Program-made: the position numbers and the translations under genes
From: Locusta migratoria
Taxonomy: Eukaryota; Arthropoda; Insecta; Orthoptera; Acrididae
Direction: 5' to 3'
Assembly (NCBI GenBank): GCA_026315105.1
Contig: CM048748.1
Location: 481,395,150 to 481,459,149 of the forward strand
Length of the DNA: 64,000 nt
The notes under the pieces: model-generated
Seen by the model: the letters and a program-made list of their open reading frames with translations, nothing else
What the model was told of the DNA's origin: nothing
Database searches by the model: none
In this document: positions 1 to 11,045 of the stretch, in pieces
How the letters are laid out: each line of letters starts with the position of its first letter
Position numbering within the stretch: position 1 is the first letter of the stretch

Positions 1-1613
1 CTGCACCAAGTTGAATCGAGTGCTAATGTGTGTTTGTCAATATTTAGCCGGTGGAACAAGATGTGCATCGCCTTGAATTAAAGTGACTGTGATTTGTTAA
101 TGTAACACGTGTCGTCGCATAGGCATGAACATAAACGGTGTTTGAGACAGCCACATGGTGTGAAAACAATTTACGACAAATATTCATTTTGTCTGGAGGC
201 TCACGAGGTATAACTTTATTTGATAAATGTGTCGAGGTACAGACGTATCGGCCACAGGGCGTAATAAAGAACATAAAGTGAACTTTTACGTGTTTTCAAA
301 AATAGTAGTTAGTACACCATTTTCTCTCATGAATTTGATTTTATTATGAATTTGTTTTGTTAATCATATGCAGGGAAGGATAGCTGCGAACGTGTGATAT
401 CATCCCCTAGAAAACGAGTCAAACAGTCGCAATCACAGTTCCAGTGTTTTTGCATGTTTAGGAATTTGGTTCGCAGCTGGTGGTTGTGAGTTTTAAAAAT
501 TAAACTTTCTTTATTTTAAACACTCACCCCGACCTTCACGCTCGCAAATCTAATGTCACGGGATGCTTGCCTAAACAGAGGACTGTCGTCTCGTGGGTGC
601 GGAGTACTTTTCCAGGTCGAAAATTAATGACAATTATAAATTCGCTATATTCTGAACGATTGGACACGGCTTCTTCGCGGCGGAGGGACACCAAATGCCT
701 GCCCTTACTTCTGCCGTTTCCCGCCTCTGCAGGACGGCAACCTAAGAAGTGTGAAACCAGGCCGGCCGCACAGACCGGAACCAACGTTAGCGGTTCCTCT
801 GTAGAGGTTGGCTACAAGTTCCTAATTTTTGCGATGGACGAATACGTCTGTTTGACGCACGAGGTAGCAAAACCAACTAGAAAGCCTTGTCGCCTTCATT
901 TGCCCGGTAGTCTTGAAAGGTATCGGTGACGAACTACGGGCGTGAGCTGCCGTCATTGTAGTGGTCGTGGTGCTGACTCAGTGCCGTTCAACCGTGCTCT
1001 CGTCGTAGCACTAGTGCTGCCCACGTCTGGGCCAAGTTATCCGCCCTCTTTACTCTTCTAAGTGCATTCTCTCTCATTAAGGGCTGGACTAGTTACTAGA
1101 ACCGTCATTTACTTCGATGTGTATATTCATTTATATCTCGCCCTGCAGACGTTATCAGTGTCAGGTTGTATATTATATCTTATGTTTGACTGGATTGTGA
1201 TAAGTAACAGGCTACCCCACCTTTCGTTATGTCAGTCGTAGACATGGGTGCCGGCTTTGGAAAATCAGTGTGTGTGCTCCGAGATTTCATTTTGCATTAA
1301 TCTCCTCCGTGACAAGGTTCAAAGAATGAATCAAGCCGTGAACGTTGAGAACTCGTTTAAATTTTGCTTGCATCCGAGAAAGACCACCAGTCATATTTGT
1401 CGATCTGTCAGTAGGAATAACTCTGCATGACTTGATATTTAGAGAAAAATCAGAAAGAGCGTACACTACAGTTCTTAAAAGTTCGTCACTTGTAGTTGAT
1501 ACAGTGTTATAGACACCAAACGATAATTCATTAATTCGAAAATTACCACCACTCGTACATTTAGGTAATTTTAACGAAGTTTTAATGAAGTCAGGGAACT
1601 GAAGAATGTTAAA
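1..1613. other. No gene recognised; unique-looking non-coding DNA
   Basis: Only short ORFs occur here, the longest about 120 codons at 567-929. None shows a domain, a repeated motif or a family resemblance I can name. No tRNA-like box pair or transposon terminus was seen. Base composition is mixed, with a somewhat GC-richer patch around 660-1040. Distant regulatory sequence or a decayed repeat cannot be excluded. Confidence 0.5.
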
Positions 1614-1625
1614 ATTTCGGTATTC

Positions 1626-1808
1626 AAATTCAAATGTTTGTAGAGCTTATGATTCATCAGTCCCTAAACTTACAAACTACTTATGAACTAGCTTATTCTA
1701 AACACGGCACAAACATCCATGCCCGAGGGGAGGATTCGATCCCCCGACCGCAGCGGCCGTGCAGATCGTGAATGGCACGCCGCAGACCGCTCGGCCACTA
1801 CTGCCGGC
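1626..1808 (-). mobile_element. tRNA-derived SINE (family A), minus strand, with target-site duplication
   Basis: Read on the minus strand, a tRNA-like head (A box in the gccgagcggt context near 1790; B box ggattcgatcccc type near 1735) is followed by a body ending in the gggactgatga...-like hairpin and a caaacatttgaa-type tail. The flanks carry the same 12 bp, atttcggtattc, at 1614-1625 and 1809-1820. That is a perfect target-site duplication from LINE-mediated retrotransposition. The body around 1640-1660 has lost part of the hairpin. Confidence 0.85.
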
Positions 1809-1820
1809 ATTTCGGTATTC

Positions 1821-3050
1821 GTTTGCCTCTAAGACGTAACTCTTCCATGAACGATTTGATTTGGTTGTGCATTAAATGTTTTTTGCCCTGCATTTTTATA
1901 TCAGATCTGCTCGTGCTCCGTTTACATAGTTTTCAGGAACCCTTTGAAGTGGTGGTTAATTTAGACCGTGACGATGCACAAAACACGTCGCCTTGACGAC
2001 ATATTTCATTACACCACGTAGTTGCACTGCGTCAGCTTGCAGGGTTTTCCGAATTAATTTTATGCGTATACCGCCTTCTACCTGACACTTGGACGTGTGT
2101 AATGAAGCTGTACGGTGTACCTGTTAGCAGAATTAAACACTGCGACATACAAGACAGTGCGGGCGGCCATCCATCTCAAAGAACAGAGGTGATTGAGCTC
2201 GCTCAACTGTTGGTGGCTGTTGCGGAACTCGGCTCGTTGCACCAATCGCGACGTGACGCGGCCAGGAGACAGCGTGTCTGACCACATGCAGTAGCAGCCG
2301 GATCGCGACGGTAAAACATGCATAGTTGACAGCTTGGAAATTTCCCTTTAATTTTATTTTGTTTATGTATTTATTATTTTTGTGCTGTTTTATTTTCCTG
2401 AACATCCCCAAATTTTCGCGGGGAGTGCACGAGCACCGGAGCACCCACGCAGTCGGCTCCGCTAATTTTGGAATATAATGAATGACTTTTTATTTTAACT
2501 CAAATCCCCGACTTCCTGTTACTGGCAACGGTCATAGTATCAGAAGATCCTGAGGTAAGTCTACCTGTTAATTGGGTAGCAGAAGTTGGACAGGTTTATT
2601 AATTGTAAGAACTTCGTACCTTCACGATTAACGAAAGTGGCTACAGCTGCAAGTGAAGCATTCCGTACGTCTGTTAAATTTGTGCACTCTCTTGAGAAAA
2701 CGTCCTGTATACCGGAGACGTGCTACTGTGGATATGACTGCTGTAACGCCCTCGAACGGAAGCTTTCTGGTCTACCGCTACAGACACTTGCCTCCACAAC
2801 TCCCCTCAAACAGAAGTATAGCGGACAGAAAACCGAGAGGCGTGGCGGCCGCTGCACCAGACTTGTACGACCGTCCGTCTGGTGGAAGCTCCGCCTTGCA
2901 GCCTCATTACAAGCCAGCTGTCCGTTTATATCTGTACGTGCGGTTTCTCCAAACGTTAAAAGTTGCCTATGTTTTTACAATAGTAAAATATATACCATTT
3001 GATTTGCGTTTTAGTACATTTCATTTTATTACTTAAAACGTTTTAATGCC
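1821..3050. other. No gene recognised
   Basis: Two overlapping ORFs of about 130 codons at 2586-3036 lie in a GC-richer patch (about 2700-2930), but their translations show no domain, signal peptide or membrane segment that I recognise. An A/T-rich stretch lies at 2340-2400. Nothing else is supportable. Confidence 0.45.
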
Positions 3051-3283
3051 AGACTAGGAAGGAAGAAAAGGAAGCTTAGGTTTGAAGACACGTCGACAGC
3101 GTGGTCATTACAGACGGAGCTCACGCTTAGATTGTTTAGGCAAAGAAGGGGCAGGAAATCGATAGTGCTCTTTCAAAGGTGAAGGAAATGACGGAAAAGG
3201 TAAATCTGGATGGTCGGAGATGGATTTGAACCACCGTCCTCCTAAGTAAGAGTCCCGTGTGTTACCACTGCGCCACCACGCTT
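3051..3283 (-). mobile_element. tRNA-derived SINE (family B), near full length, minus strand
   Basis: On the minus strand the head carries an A box (tggcgcagtgg, about 3264-3276) and a B box (ggttcaaatcc, about 3223-3233), the two internal RNA polymerase III promoter elements. The body follows, beginning ccatccagattt, with a gtgagctccgtc block near 3115 and a gtcgacgtgtc-like block near 3095. A fragment of the same body occurs at 36183-36334. A functional tRNA is unlikely, because the tRNA-like part runs straight into a non-tRNA body. Confidence 0.75.
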
Positions 3284-3536
3284 AGTAATGTCAGACTGGT
3301 GTTACGTAATTGTACCCTCTCACCTAACTGAATTTTCTATCCATGTACATTGATCAAATATACATTAGAGATAGCAAACAAGAATCCGGCACCAACACAT
3401 TTCTTTTTTCTTTTATTTATTTATTTTTATATATTGTTCTTCAGCTGAAAACAACTGCTCCGCTCAGATTTTAATTCTGCTGACATTGTGGCTCAGTTTC
3501 TCGATGGTGCCACTGTGAGATTATTATGTTTTTATG

Positions 3537-3624
3537 TGTTTTGTCCGGTATGTTTTGGCAGTTTTTAAGCGGGTGTGTTGTGTTTTGTCTGGTATCTTTT
3601 GGTAGTTTTTAAGCGGATGTGTTC
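3537..3624. repeat. 44-bp tandem duplication
   Basis: Two adjacent copies of a 44-bp T/G-rich unit (3537-3580 and 3581-3624) share ttttgtcYggtatSttttgg and gtttttaagcgg, with about five substitutions between them. It looks like a simple local duplication with no evident function. Confidence 0.8.
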
Positions 3625-4308
3625 CGTATACATGAAATCAATACTTCCATTACGTCATACTTTTAAGACATGTCAAGTTTGTCACCACTGACGGAAAGAA
3701 GTGATAATAGACTAAAATAAAAGAAACACATCCAGGAAATTTAATTTTTAGGGAATATTTTGTGAAAGAGTTTGCCTCGAGATCATAAATGGGCGTAAAA
3801 TGTCAACGATTAACAGAAAGAGAATAGAAAATCGTTAAACGTGCAGCTACAGAAGAATTCTGATGTTTATATGGGTTGATCGGATAAATAATGACTCTGG
3901 GAGGAAATAAATCTATCGCAATACTTTGCTGCGAGAAGGCATTGATAGAAATGATACGCCCCGCACCATTTAACAGTAATCATATTGCTGATGGAGAGAA
4001 TTTTGTTGTGATAGTCAAACGCATTCTAGAACATAGGCGATCATATCACCATCGATGTTCTAGATGATCGCTTAAGGGAAAGGCGAAGTATTTATTTTGA
4101 AAAGCGCAGAAGATTTCCTGCCACTCCCTTCTCTGATCGGTGCTTGAAATCCATCTCTAATTATCTTGACGACAGGAAATTGAACTTGGACATCTTTCTC
4201 CGCACACACATGAAGATACGTTCTAGCCGCTGGAAGAAAAGGCCTCTGAGAATCGCAGTTAGTGACCCCGTCGAACAGGCACGCAAACGCCGCGGACCAG
4301 CCGGCTGC
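3625..4308. other. AT-rich non-coding stretch
   Basis: No ORF with recognisable content. The only structure seen is the pair of interleaved inverted repeats at 4025-4071, listed separately. Confidence 0.5.
4025..4071. repeat. Interleaved inverted repeats (pseudoknot-like topology)
   Basis: A perfect 10-bp inverted repeat (tctagaacat at 4025-4034 with atgttctaga at 4055-4064) is interleaved with a perfect 8-bp inverted repeat (gcgatcat at 4037-4044 with atgatcgc at 4064-4071). The arms alternate left1-left2-right1-right2. The function is unknown and chance is possible. Confidence 0.5.
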
Positions 4309-4319
4309 ACGTTGACCTC

Positions 4320-4519
4320 AAAATGTTCAAATGTTTGTTAAGCTTATGGGACTTAACTACGGGGTCATCAGTCCCTAAACTTACAAACTACTTATGAACT
4401 ACTTACGAACTAGGACGGCACAGATATCCATGCCCGAGGGGGGATTCGAACCCCCGACCGTAGTGACCGTGCTGACCGTGACTGGAGCGCCTCAGTCACC
4501 TCGGCAACCGCGGCCGGCA
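4320..4519 (-). mobile_element. tRNA-derived SINE (family A), full length, minus strand, with 11-bp TSD
   Basis: On the minus strand it starts with a ccggccgcgg head, carries a B box of the ggttcgaatcccc type near 4445, and ends with the gggact...aagtccc hairpin and the caaacatttgaacatttt tail. The flanks carry acgttgacctc at 4309-4319 and 4521-4531, a perfect 11-bp target-site duplication. It is one of the two best-preserved copies of the family in the window, with 8231-8428. Confidence 0.9.
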
Positions 4520-4531
4520 TACGTTGACCTC

Positions 4532-5156
4532 CCGCACCTGCTGTGGCCGCCCCAGGCTGCCCGCCGCGCGCTCGGCTGCATTAAAAGGCTTTGCGCTTGT
4601 TGTCCGCTGTTTCGTAATTACAATGAATTCAGCACACGTGGATTCGCAGTTTCCACTTTAATTAAAGTTATGAAAATTACCTCCATGCCTAGCAGCAAGG
4701 ATACGCGGATTAGATACGACTCGCAAAGTATTTTAAACGTGTTTTCCCAACTGCCGTACTGTGGCGATATTAAAAATGTGCGCTCTGTTTTCAACGAGCC
4801 CATTTTTGCCTGGCAGTCAGACGGACTGGGTGACAGTACGGGCAGGCTGGTTTACTCACGTCAAGCCAGACAGCGGGAATATTGCAGCCTTACTGCTGAG
4901 CTAAGCTATGTAGCAGTTTATCCTGCATAGCGTTATAAATATTGCTCGGAAGTTTATAAAATGTCACTTTTTATGCAGTTTCACAAGTCGAGCCTCAGTA
5001 CGATACACGAAGTGGTTACAATTAAACTGACGGTGCTCACAGGACGCTCAATCTTCGTGGGTATGGTGCGCTCGCAGAATAGGATTAAACAATTATACGA
5101 ATTCGAAATTTTCAAACATATCAACCGTTACGGAGCGTTGAAATAAATCCAACAGC
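4532..5156. other. No gene recognised
   Basis: An open frame of 178 codons (4394-4930) mostly overlaps the SINE and then continues through anonymous sequence with no recognisable domain. The segment 4960-5146 holds a 61-codon ORF, also anonymous. Confidence 0.45.
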
Positions 5157-5159
5157 AGA

Positions 5160-5232
5160 GTTCAATTTGTGTTGGACCGGGACGCGAACCCAGATTTTCC
5201 GCTTCGAGCCAACGGTCGCCTTTCGGCTAATT
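5160..5232 (-). mobile_element. tRNA-like SINE head (family C), minus strand
   Basis: On the minus strand an A-box-like element (ttagccgaaaggcgacc) and a B-box-like element (ggttcgcgtcc near 5186) are spaced as in a tRNA, followed by cggtccaacacaaatt. The copy has decayed and no target duplication was found. A related head is seen at 37498-37590. Confidence 0.6.
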
Positions 5233-5470
5233 CTGTTGTTTGCGGTCGTTTGCCCGTCGCACCCGGCGACCGGTCATTAGGCCATCTCTGCCAGCCCCTG
5301 CGCCTGCCCATTACTCCCTCTTGCTCGTAGCCTGCCCTGGATTCCCGCAAGCCATCCAGCTCAGTCGTGCATCCGCACAGAAATAGTCAGTTGTCTGTTG
5401 GGGCATATATACAATTTGTCTTGGTGTCTGCTCTTTCGGGCATGTCCGAATATGAGTTCAATATGGTTTC

Positions 5471-6211
5471 CTAACTGCATCCGTAACACGGCAGGTCGAC
5501 AGTTGACTTCACAATGTCCGGTGTAAAATGTCGTCGTACGCTATCCTTCAGATCTGCAAGATTTAGGATATATCTATGATAACATACGATCTTCAAATAT
5601 CCCAATAACCGGAAGTAACATGTATTTAGATCGGGTGATCTGTAAGGCCATACATCTTGAAAGCGCCTAGAGATGATGCGGTCGTCACCGAGGGTTTCTC
5701 GAAGTACGTCTTTAACATCGTGAGCGACATGTGGTGTCGCCCCATACTGAAGGAAAATACTGGTGTGGACACAGTTCCATTCTTGCATAAACGAAATCGT
5801 GAATTGCACGACGTGGACTTTATAAAGAACAGCTGTTACCGTACACGTAAAAGGCCCACGAGGTGTCAACTTGTTTAAGAAAAACGTACCGAGAATGAAG
5901 GAGCTTGTGAAACCACTCCAACACAGTGCTGAGTGCAGTGCATGTTCCTGGTAATAAGCACAACGTATGTGGCACACTTCTGTGCAGTCACGCCACCGTG
6001 CCGAGCCCGTCCACAGATTATTCCCTGGCCATATGTCATGCATTACCATGCGTGAAGAGGGACAAAAACAACAAGGGAAGAGTGAGGTCGTTGGGCACAT
6101 TGTGAATCTTATAGCGTGAAGCGCGCCCGAACTCTCGGCCACTTCCTCAGCAGCCGCGCCTCCCTCTGCCTGCTGCACCGCCTGTCCACCTGTTCCTTCA
6201 AATTTCTCCAT
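5471..6211 (-). pseudogene. Decayed mariner/IS630-superfamily transposase
   Basis: The open frame encodes 246 aa on the minus strand. Residues of about 95-245 resemble the C-terminal half of a DDE transposase of the mariner/IS630 group common in insects: a GP-type turn and CTVT block (about 119-127), FLQxGATPHVA (154-163), GDDRIISR (174-182) and WPxRSPDL (188-195). In this superfamily the Q-D-G and the later C-D-F aspartates are metal-binding. Here the first is Tyr156 (FLQYGATPH) and the second is Tyr199 (NTCYFRLLG), so catalysis would be lost. The first 90 residues are glycine/glutamate-rich and anonymous, and are probably not part of the original protein. No terminal inverted repeats were found. 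Confidence 0.75.
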
Positions 6212-8230
6212 CCTGTCTTGTAGACTATTTACTGACGTGCAGCCTCTTTGTAGCTGTTTCTGTCAGCGGTATTCCCGCAATGCAGCGTTGCTCTTGCTGC
6301 CGTTCTGATAAAACAACTTGATCAGCAGTGCCCGGTCTTTCTTCGCGATAGGCATTGCAATTAGGAAGGAAAAGTTCAAGAAGCTTTATAACCCGTTACT
6401 CAGTCACTTCACAGACGACTTTAACAAGCCTCATCAAACAACCAACAGCATACTGTGTAAACTGTTGCCTCTGTGTGTGGAAACTTTACTCTGTGTGCGA
6501 GTTTTGTCGACTGCGACAGTACCCACTATGCAAATTCACACTTGTTTAAATATTTCTAATTAATTCTTTAATTTTGAGATATCAAAGTGATATCATAACA
6601 TTTTTGACGGTTAAATTAGGGATGCCACCATGTGTATAAAAACATGGAAAATTATTTTTTTATTGACGTCACTTTCTCGGTGGCATATTATATGGTCAAA
6701 CACATTTATTTTATAGATACCTAAGCAATATTACAATTTAAACGTAATTAACTCGGTACACTCACACGTTAACTAATATCTGTCCCTCCAAAATTATAAT
6801 TGATAGGAAAGTTTTCAATTGAAAGAATATACATATTTCAGGTGCATTTTTTTTTTCTTTTTTTACCATAGACAATTCATACTGTCACATGACAAAGCTA
6901 ACGAAACATTACACATACTTTGAAATAAAGTGATCCTATACGCAACAGTTAAAGAAGATTGACAATTAACAACATGAAATAAACATTGTTATTTACATCA
7001 ACAAATGGCTGACTGAAACAAGGAAGAAGGAAACCTTTTTAGGAAGAATACTTATCGAAACTACTACCGCAGACACACAAAGGGCAGATGAAATTTTCTA
7101 ATAAGGAAAAAAAAAAACGGTTTTAAAATTAAAGAGATATCCTTCAAAAACGGCAATATACTGGCCCTAGCAATGATGGAGGCGACACGTTAGCAAATAT
7201 TTGGAGCAGACAGGAGTCGGCAGTGGCAGGCAGGTGATGACTGCAGACCAGAGCTGAAATAAAACGCGGCCGTTTCTCACTTCGTTCTGTGAAGCAGCTA
7301 GACAGACAATGGCTGCATAATTTTGTTCCGCGAGCAGACAAGTCGATCGTAGTGTACTTGTGAAACGCAAAGTGCGAATGCTCAAATTGTGACTTCCAAA
7401 ATATGTAAGTCAACGACAAAAATCAAAGTTCGGACAACAGCACAAGTAGAGACCCAAGTCGATCCGCACACTGCGGAGTCTTTCAAGCGAATCCTCAGAA
7501 CTCTCCGCGCCGGCGTTCCTGGTCGCGCCCCGCGGCCAGAGCGCTCCACTTACCACATACAGCAGATAGCCTGCCCGACGATCTCGCGAGAAGCTGCTGG
7601 CTGGCAAATAACAAAACTGTCACAGCGCGTTCTGCAGGCGCCCCTACAAGCTCCTCCCACACGAGCAAACTTCCTACAGAGGCGTTACCGTACACAGTTA
7701 CCCAAAACTCTCCGGAATTTCCCGACGCTCTCTTTCGTTCTCAGGCCTCAAAATACATAAATGTTATGACCATAGGCGGCAAGACCCCGCTGGCCAGACG
7801 AGCGACAAACTGCTTAACATTCGTCACGCAGAAGAATATTTCCACAACCACCCACCTCCGCAAATTCTGAGAAACCGTCTAGGCATTCACAGCCGTGAAA
7901 AATACACTCTGCTGTGGCGAGGATGCCATTCAGATTTCTGCGTAGTTCGCCCTGAGGGGACGTCCGATTGTGTGGCAGCGGCGGCAGTTTGGCGGCCAGC
8001 CTGCAGAGCAGAGGCCTGCTCTACCTGTGATTTGGCAGGTAGCCGCTCTGCGCACTGAACGGCACCTCACAGGAGGCCGAGTCGGCAGTCTCGCAACACA
8101 GATGTTCTACGAAGGCAAATGCCCAAACACGCTAATTTATGTGCCCCGACGTCGCCACCTCTGGACAGCAGCCATCGGAAAGGATTGTAGAAAAATTCAT
8201 TAAGAAACTCCTATAACAGAGGACGTTTCG
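6212..8230. other. No gene recognised; AT-rich then GC-richer
   Basis: 6540-7140 is strongly AT-rich. 7490-7700 and 7960-8180 are GC-richer and hold short ORFs on both strands (up to 123 codons at 7389-7760) with no recognisable domains. There are no tRNA-like boxes or transposon ends. Confidence 0.5.
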
Positions 8231-8428
8231 CCGGCCGCGGTGGCCGAGGAGACTAAGGCGCTCCAGTCATGGTCTGTACGGCCACTACGGTCGGGGGTTC
8301 GAATCCCCCCTCGGGCATGGATATTTGTGCCGTCCTAGTTTGTAAGTAGTACATAAGTAGTTTGTAAGTTTAGGGACTGATAACCCCGTAGTTAAGTCCC
8401 ATAGACCATTCAAACATTTGAACATTTG
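8231..8428 (+). mobile_element. tRNA-derived SINE (family A), full length, plus strand
   Basis: This is the clearest copy: ccggccgcgg head, A box tggccgagga (8241 on), B box ggttcgaatcc within a ggggg/ccccc T-stem-like context (about 8291-8311), linker, then the gggact...aagtccc hairpin (about 8374-8401) and a tail with two caaacattt/gaacattt blocks. The flanks aggacgtttc (8221-8229 region) and aggacttttc (8432 on) look like an imperfect target-site duplication. Confidence 0.9.
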
Positions 8429-9286
8429 AGAAGGACTTTTCCTTAGACGAAATGTCCCAATAGAACAGTGGTATCAAAAGTAAATAAAGATAGTGTATCA
8501 GAACGATACTGAACTTACCCATCTGCTCAAAAACAAAGAATATTGCAATAAAAAAGTTGACTACATATTAGCTCCACCTCACAACTGATGTCAAACCAGG
8601 AAACTTTTCACATTATAACTGCTTACAGCGCCGTATGTTCTGGAACAACAGTTTTTCATCATACTCTGCGAGCGCACCGATTACTGAACAGAATCACGAC
8701 GTTCCAGGGTCTTGCGACGTATACAGCCCACATTTCAGTACTCGGAACCCCGTCAGTTTAATTATAGCAGCCCGGCAATTAAAGCGATCACAGGCCCTGC
8801 AGTGCTCGATCTGGCGAAACTGTAGGAACCAGTCTCTGAGAACAGAATTTTTAACGAAAATTGTGTTGAAATAATCTAATTCTTTAAACAGAAAACTAAC
8901 TACTCAGAACTGAAATCAAATCATAAGGTGAGAAGTTAACATAGTCTGATACTCGAAAAGAACTTTCAAAACACAGGTCTAATAACATAGGCCTATTTCT
9001 TGTACACTTAACTACAAATTCATCGTTGTATTGTAGACACCGGAAATATCTGAATACTGTGGCAGTCACAGTGCTGAGAGTCGCTTGGAGACCAGGAGTG
9101 CAGGGGTGGAGAACCGTGTCCTGCCCCCCCCCCCACCTCACCTGTCACTGTGCTTCTCCCTCATGTCGCACCAAGCGGCACAATTACGCAATGCCCTCTC
9201 TGTTCAAAGATAGATTCAGCATGTTACCGATCCTTCCTCGAAAGCGTAACAATTGTGAGCAGGATCGTATGCTGTAGACATAAACT
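8429..9286. other. No gene recognised
   Basis: Only short ORFs on either strand. A C homopolymer lies at about 9125-9134. No recognisable element was found before the LINE fragment that begins near 9290. Confidence 0.5.
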
Positions 9287-9289
9287 GTG

Positions 9290-10398
9290 AAAAAGGCAGA
9301 TGATCGCCATCATCTTCACCAGCAACAACATAGTTTTCTATTTGATTATGCTGATGCGGTAGTTCCTTACTTAACAGCCATATACAACTGCTCTTTCAAA
9401 CTAGGATCTGTACCAAAAGTTTGGAAAGTTGTGCAGGTCACACCTATCTTCAAGAAAGGCACTAGGAGTAACCCACTAAACTACAAGCATATTTCATTGA
9501 TGTCAATTTGCAGCAGGGTTTTGGAACATGTCCCGTATTCAAATATTATGAATTTTCTCGAACAAAATGATCTACTGACCCAAGGTCAACACGGATTTAG
9601 AAAATATCGTTCATGCAAAACACGACTAGCTCTTTACTCACACCAAGTGATGAGTGATAACGACTAGGGTTATCAAATCGATTCCGTATTTATTGATTTC
9701 CAGAAGGCTTTTGACACCGTACCTCACAAAAATTTTAATCAAATTGCGTGGTTATGATATCGCCTCAAGTTTGCGACTGGATAGGAGGGGATTTTCTGTC
9801 AGAGAGCACACAGTTTCTAGTAATCAATAATAAGGCATCGACTAAAACAGAGGTGATATCGGGCGTTCCACAGGGTAGTGTTATTGGTCCTCTGCTGTTC
9901 TTTATTTACATAAACGATTTGAGAGAAAATATAAACAGCTCTCTTAGATTGTTTGCAGATGTCGCCGTCATTTGGCGTCTAGTAAAATCATCTGAAGATC
10001 AAAACCATCTGCAGAACGACCTGAATAAGATATCACTATGGTGTAAAAGTTGGCAATTGAGTCTAAATAATGAGAAGTGTAAAGTCGTCCACTTGAGTCC
10101 GAAAAGAAATCTGTTAAACTTTGTTTACGAGATAAATCAATCAAAAGTGAAGGTCATACACTCCACTAAATACCTAGAAATTACTATTACATCAGACGTA
10201 AACTGGGAAGAACACGTAGATAATGTCGTGGGAAAGGCGAACCAGAGACTGCGTTTTATTGGCAGAACCCTTAAAACATGCCACAGAACTACAAAAGAAA
10301 CTGCATACACTACACTTGTTCGTCCTTTTTTGGAGTATTGCTGCCCAGTGTGGGACCTTTATCAGGTGGGTTTGACGGAGGACATCGAAAGAGTCTAA
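9290..10398 (+). pseudogene. CR1-like reverse transcriptase, broken
   Basis: Reading through 9287-9667, a short bridge and 9748-10398 recovers successive RT blocks: VWKVVQVTPIFKKG (templating region), QHGFRKYRSC, FIDFQKAFDTVPH (motif A, in the bridge at about 9690-9730), GVPQGSVIGPLLF (motif B) and a motif C that should read FADD. In motif C the second aspartate codon is gtc (9961-9963), giving FADV, so polymerase activity would be lost. Further damage is a stop at 9665-9667 and frameshifts around 9668-9750. The thumb region continues to LRFIGRTL and FLEYCCPVWD before the stop at 10396-10398. Confidence 0.85.
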
Positions 10399-10630
10399 AG
10401 AAGGGCAGCTTGTTTTGTATTGTCACGATACAGAGGAGACAGCGTTACGGAAATGATACAGTATCAGGGATGGGAGTTATTACAACGGCGCTTATCGCTG
10501 TGGCGTGGGCTACTTACGAAACTCCAATCGCCAACGTTCTCCTCCGAATGAGAAAATATATTGTTGGCTCCCACTTACATAGGTAGAAATGATCATCAGA
10601 ATAAAATACGAGAAATCAGAGCTCAAACGG

Positions 10631-10641
10631 AGAGATTCAGG
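10631..10641 (+). repeat. Left target-site duplication of the I-clade LINE
   Basis: agagattcagg lies immediately before the element's first bases (cccctcagggg) and is repeated exactly at 16611-16621 just after its (CAA)n tail. Confidence 0.92.
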
Positions 10642-11045
10642 CCCCTCAGGGGCTCAGCATTAATTTGCTGGGTACGGGCTTGGCGAACCCGGGGTCCTGA
10701 GCTGTGGGCTGTGTCGCGCCAACAGACCGCTACACCGTAAGCTCTGTGCGTGCTTCAGCGACCACCATTCGGCGCGACGGTGGAACGTTGTACGTTTCAG
10801 AGCCCGGGGATCTTGGCTTAATCGCCCGGGTCGGGAGGACGGTACAAACCTCTATAAAAAAAAAAAAAAAAACTCAATCTCAAGGTGTGCTACGTGCCGA
10901 GGAGATGCATGGCTGTTGAGGTTGAACAGCCGCTAGCGAGCAACCTCTGAGGAACCTGCCGCACCTCAGTTGTATAAGGCTTCCCCAGGCAAGCGGGGCT
11001 CTGCCTGGGTGGACTTTTAGTTCCCTAGCTGCTCGTGGGACCAAG
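10642..11045 (+). other. 5' UTR of the I-clade LINE
   Basis: It begins with the short self-complementary cccctcagggg and is GC-rich, with a run of about 18 A at 10857-10874. The leader ends in the ctgctcgtgggaccaag context just before the ORF1 ATG at 11046. Elements of this clade are usually transcribed from an internal promoter near the 5' end, which would lie here. No specific promoter motif was verified. Confidence 0.7.

Noticed and set aside
567..929. 120-codon ORF as a host gene
   Set aside because: No recognisable domain, and an overlapping ORF of similar quality on the other strand. Length is within chance expectation.
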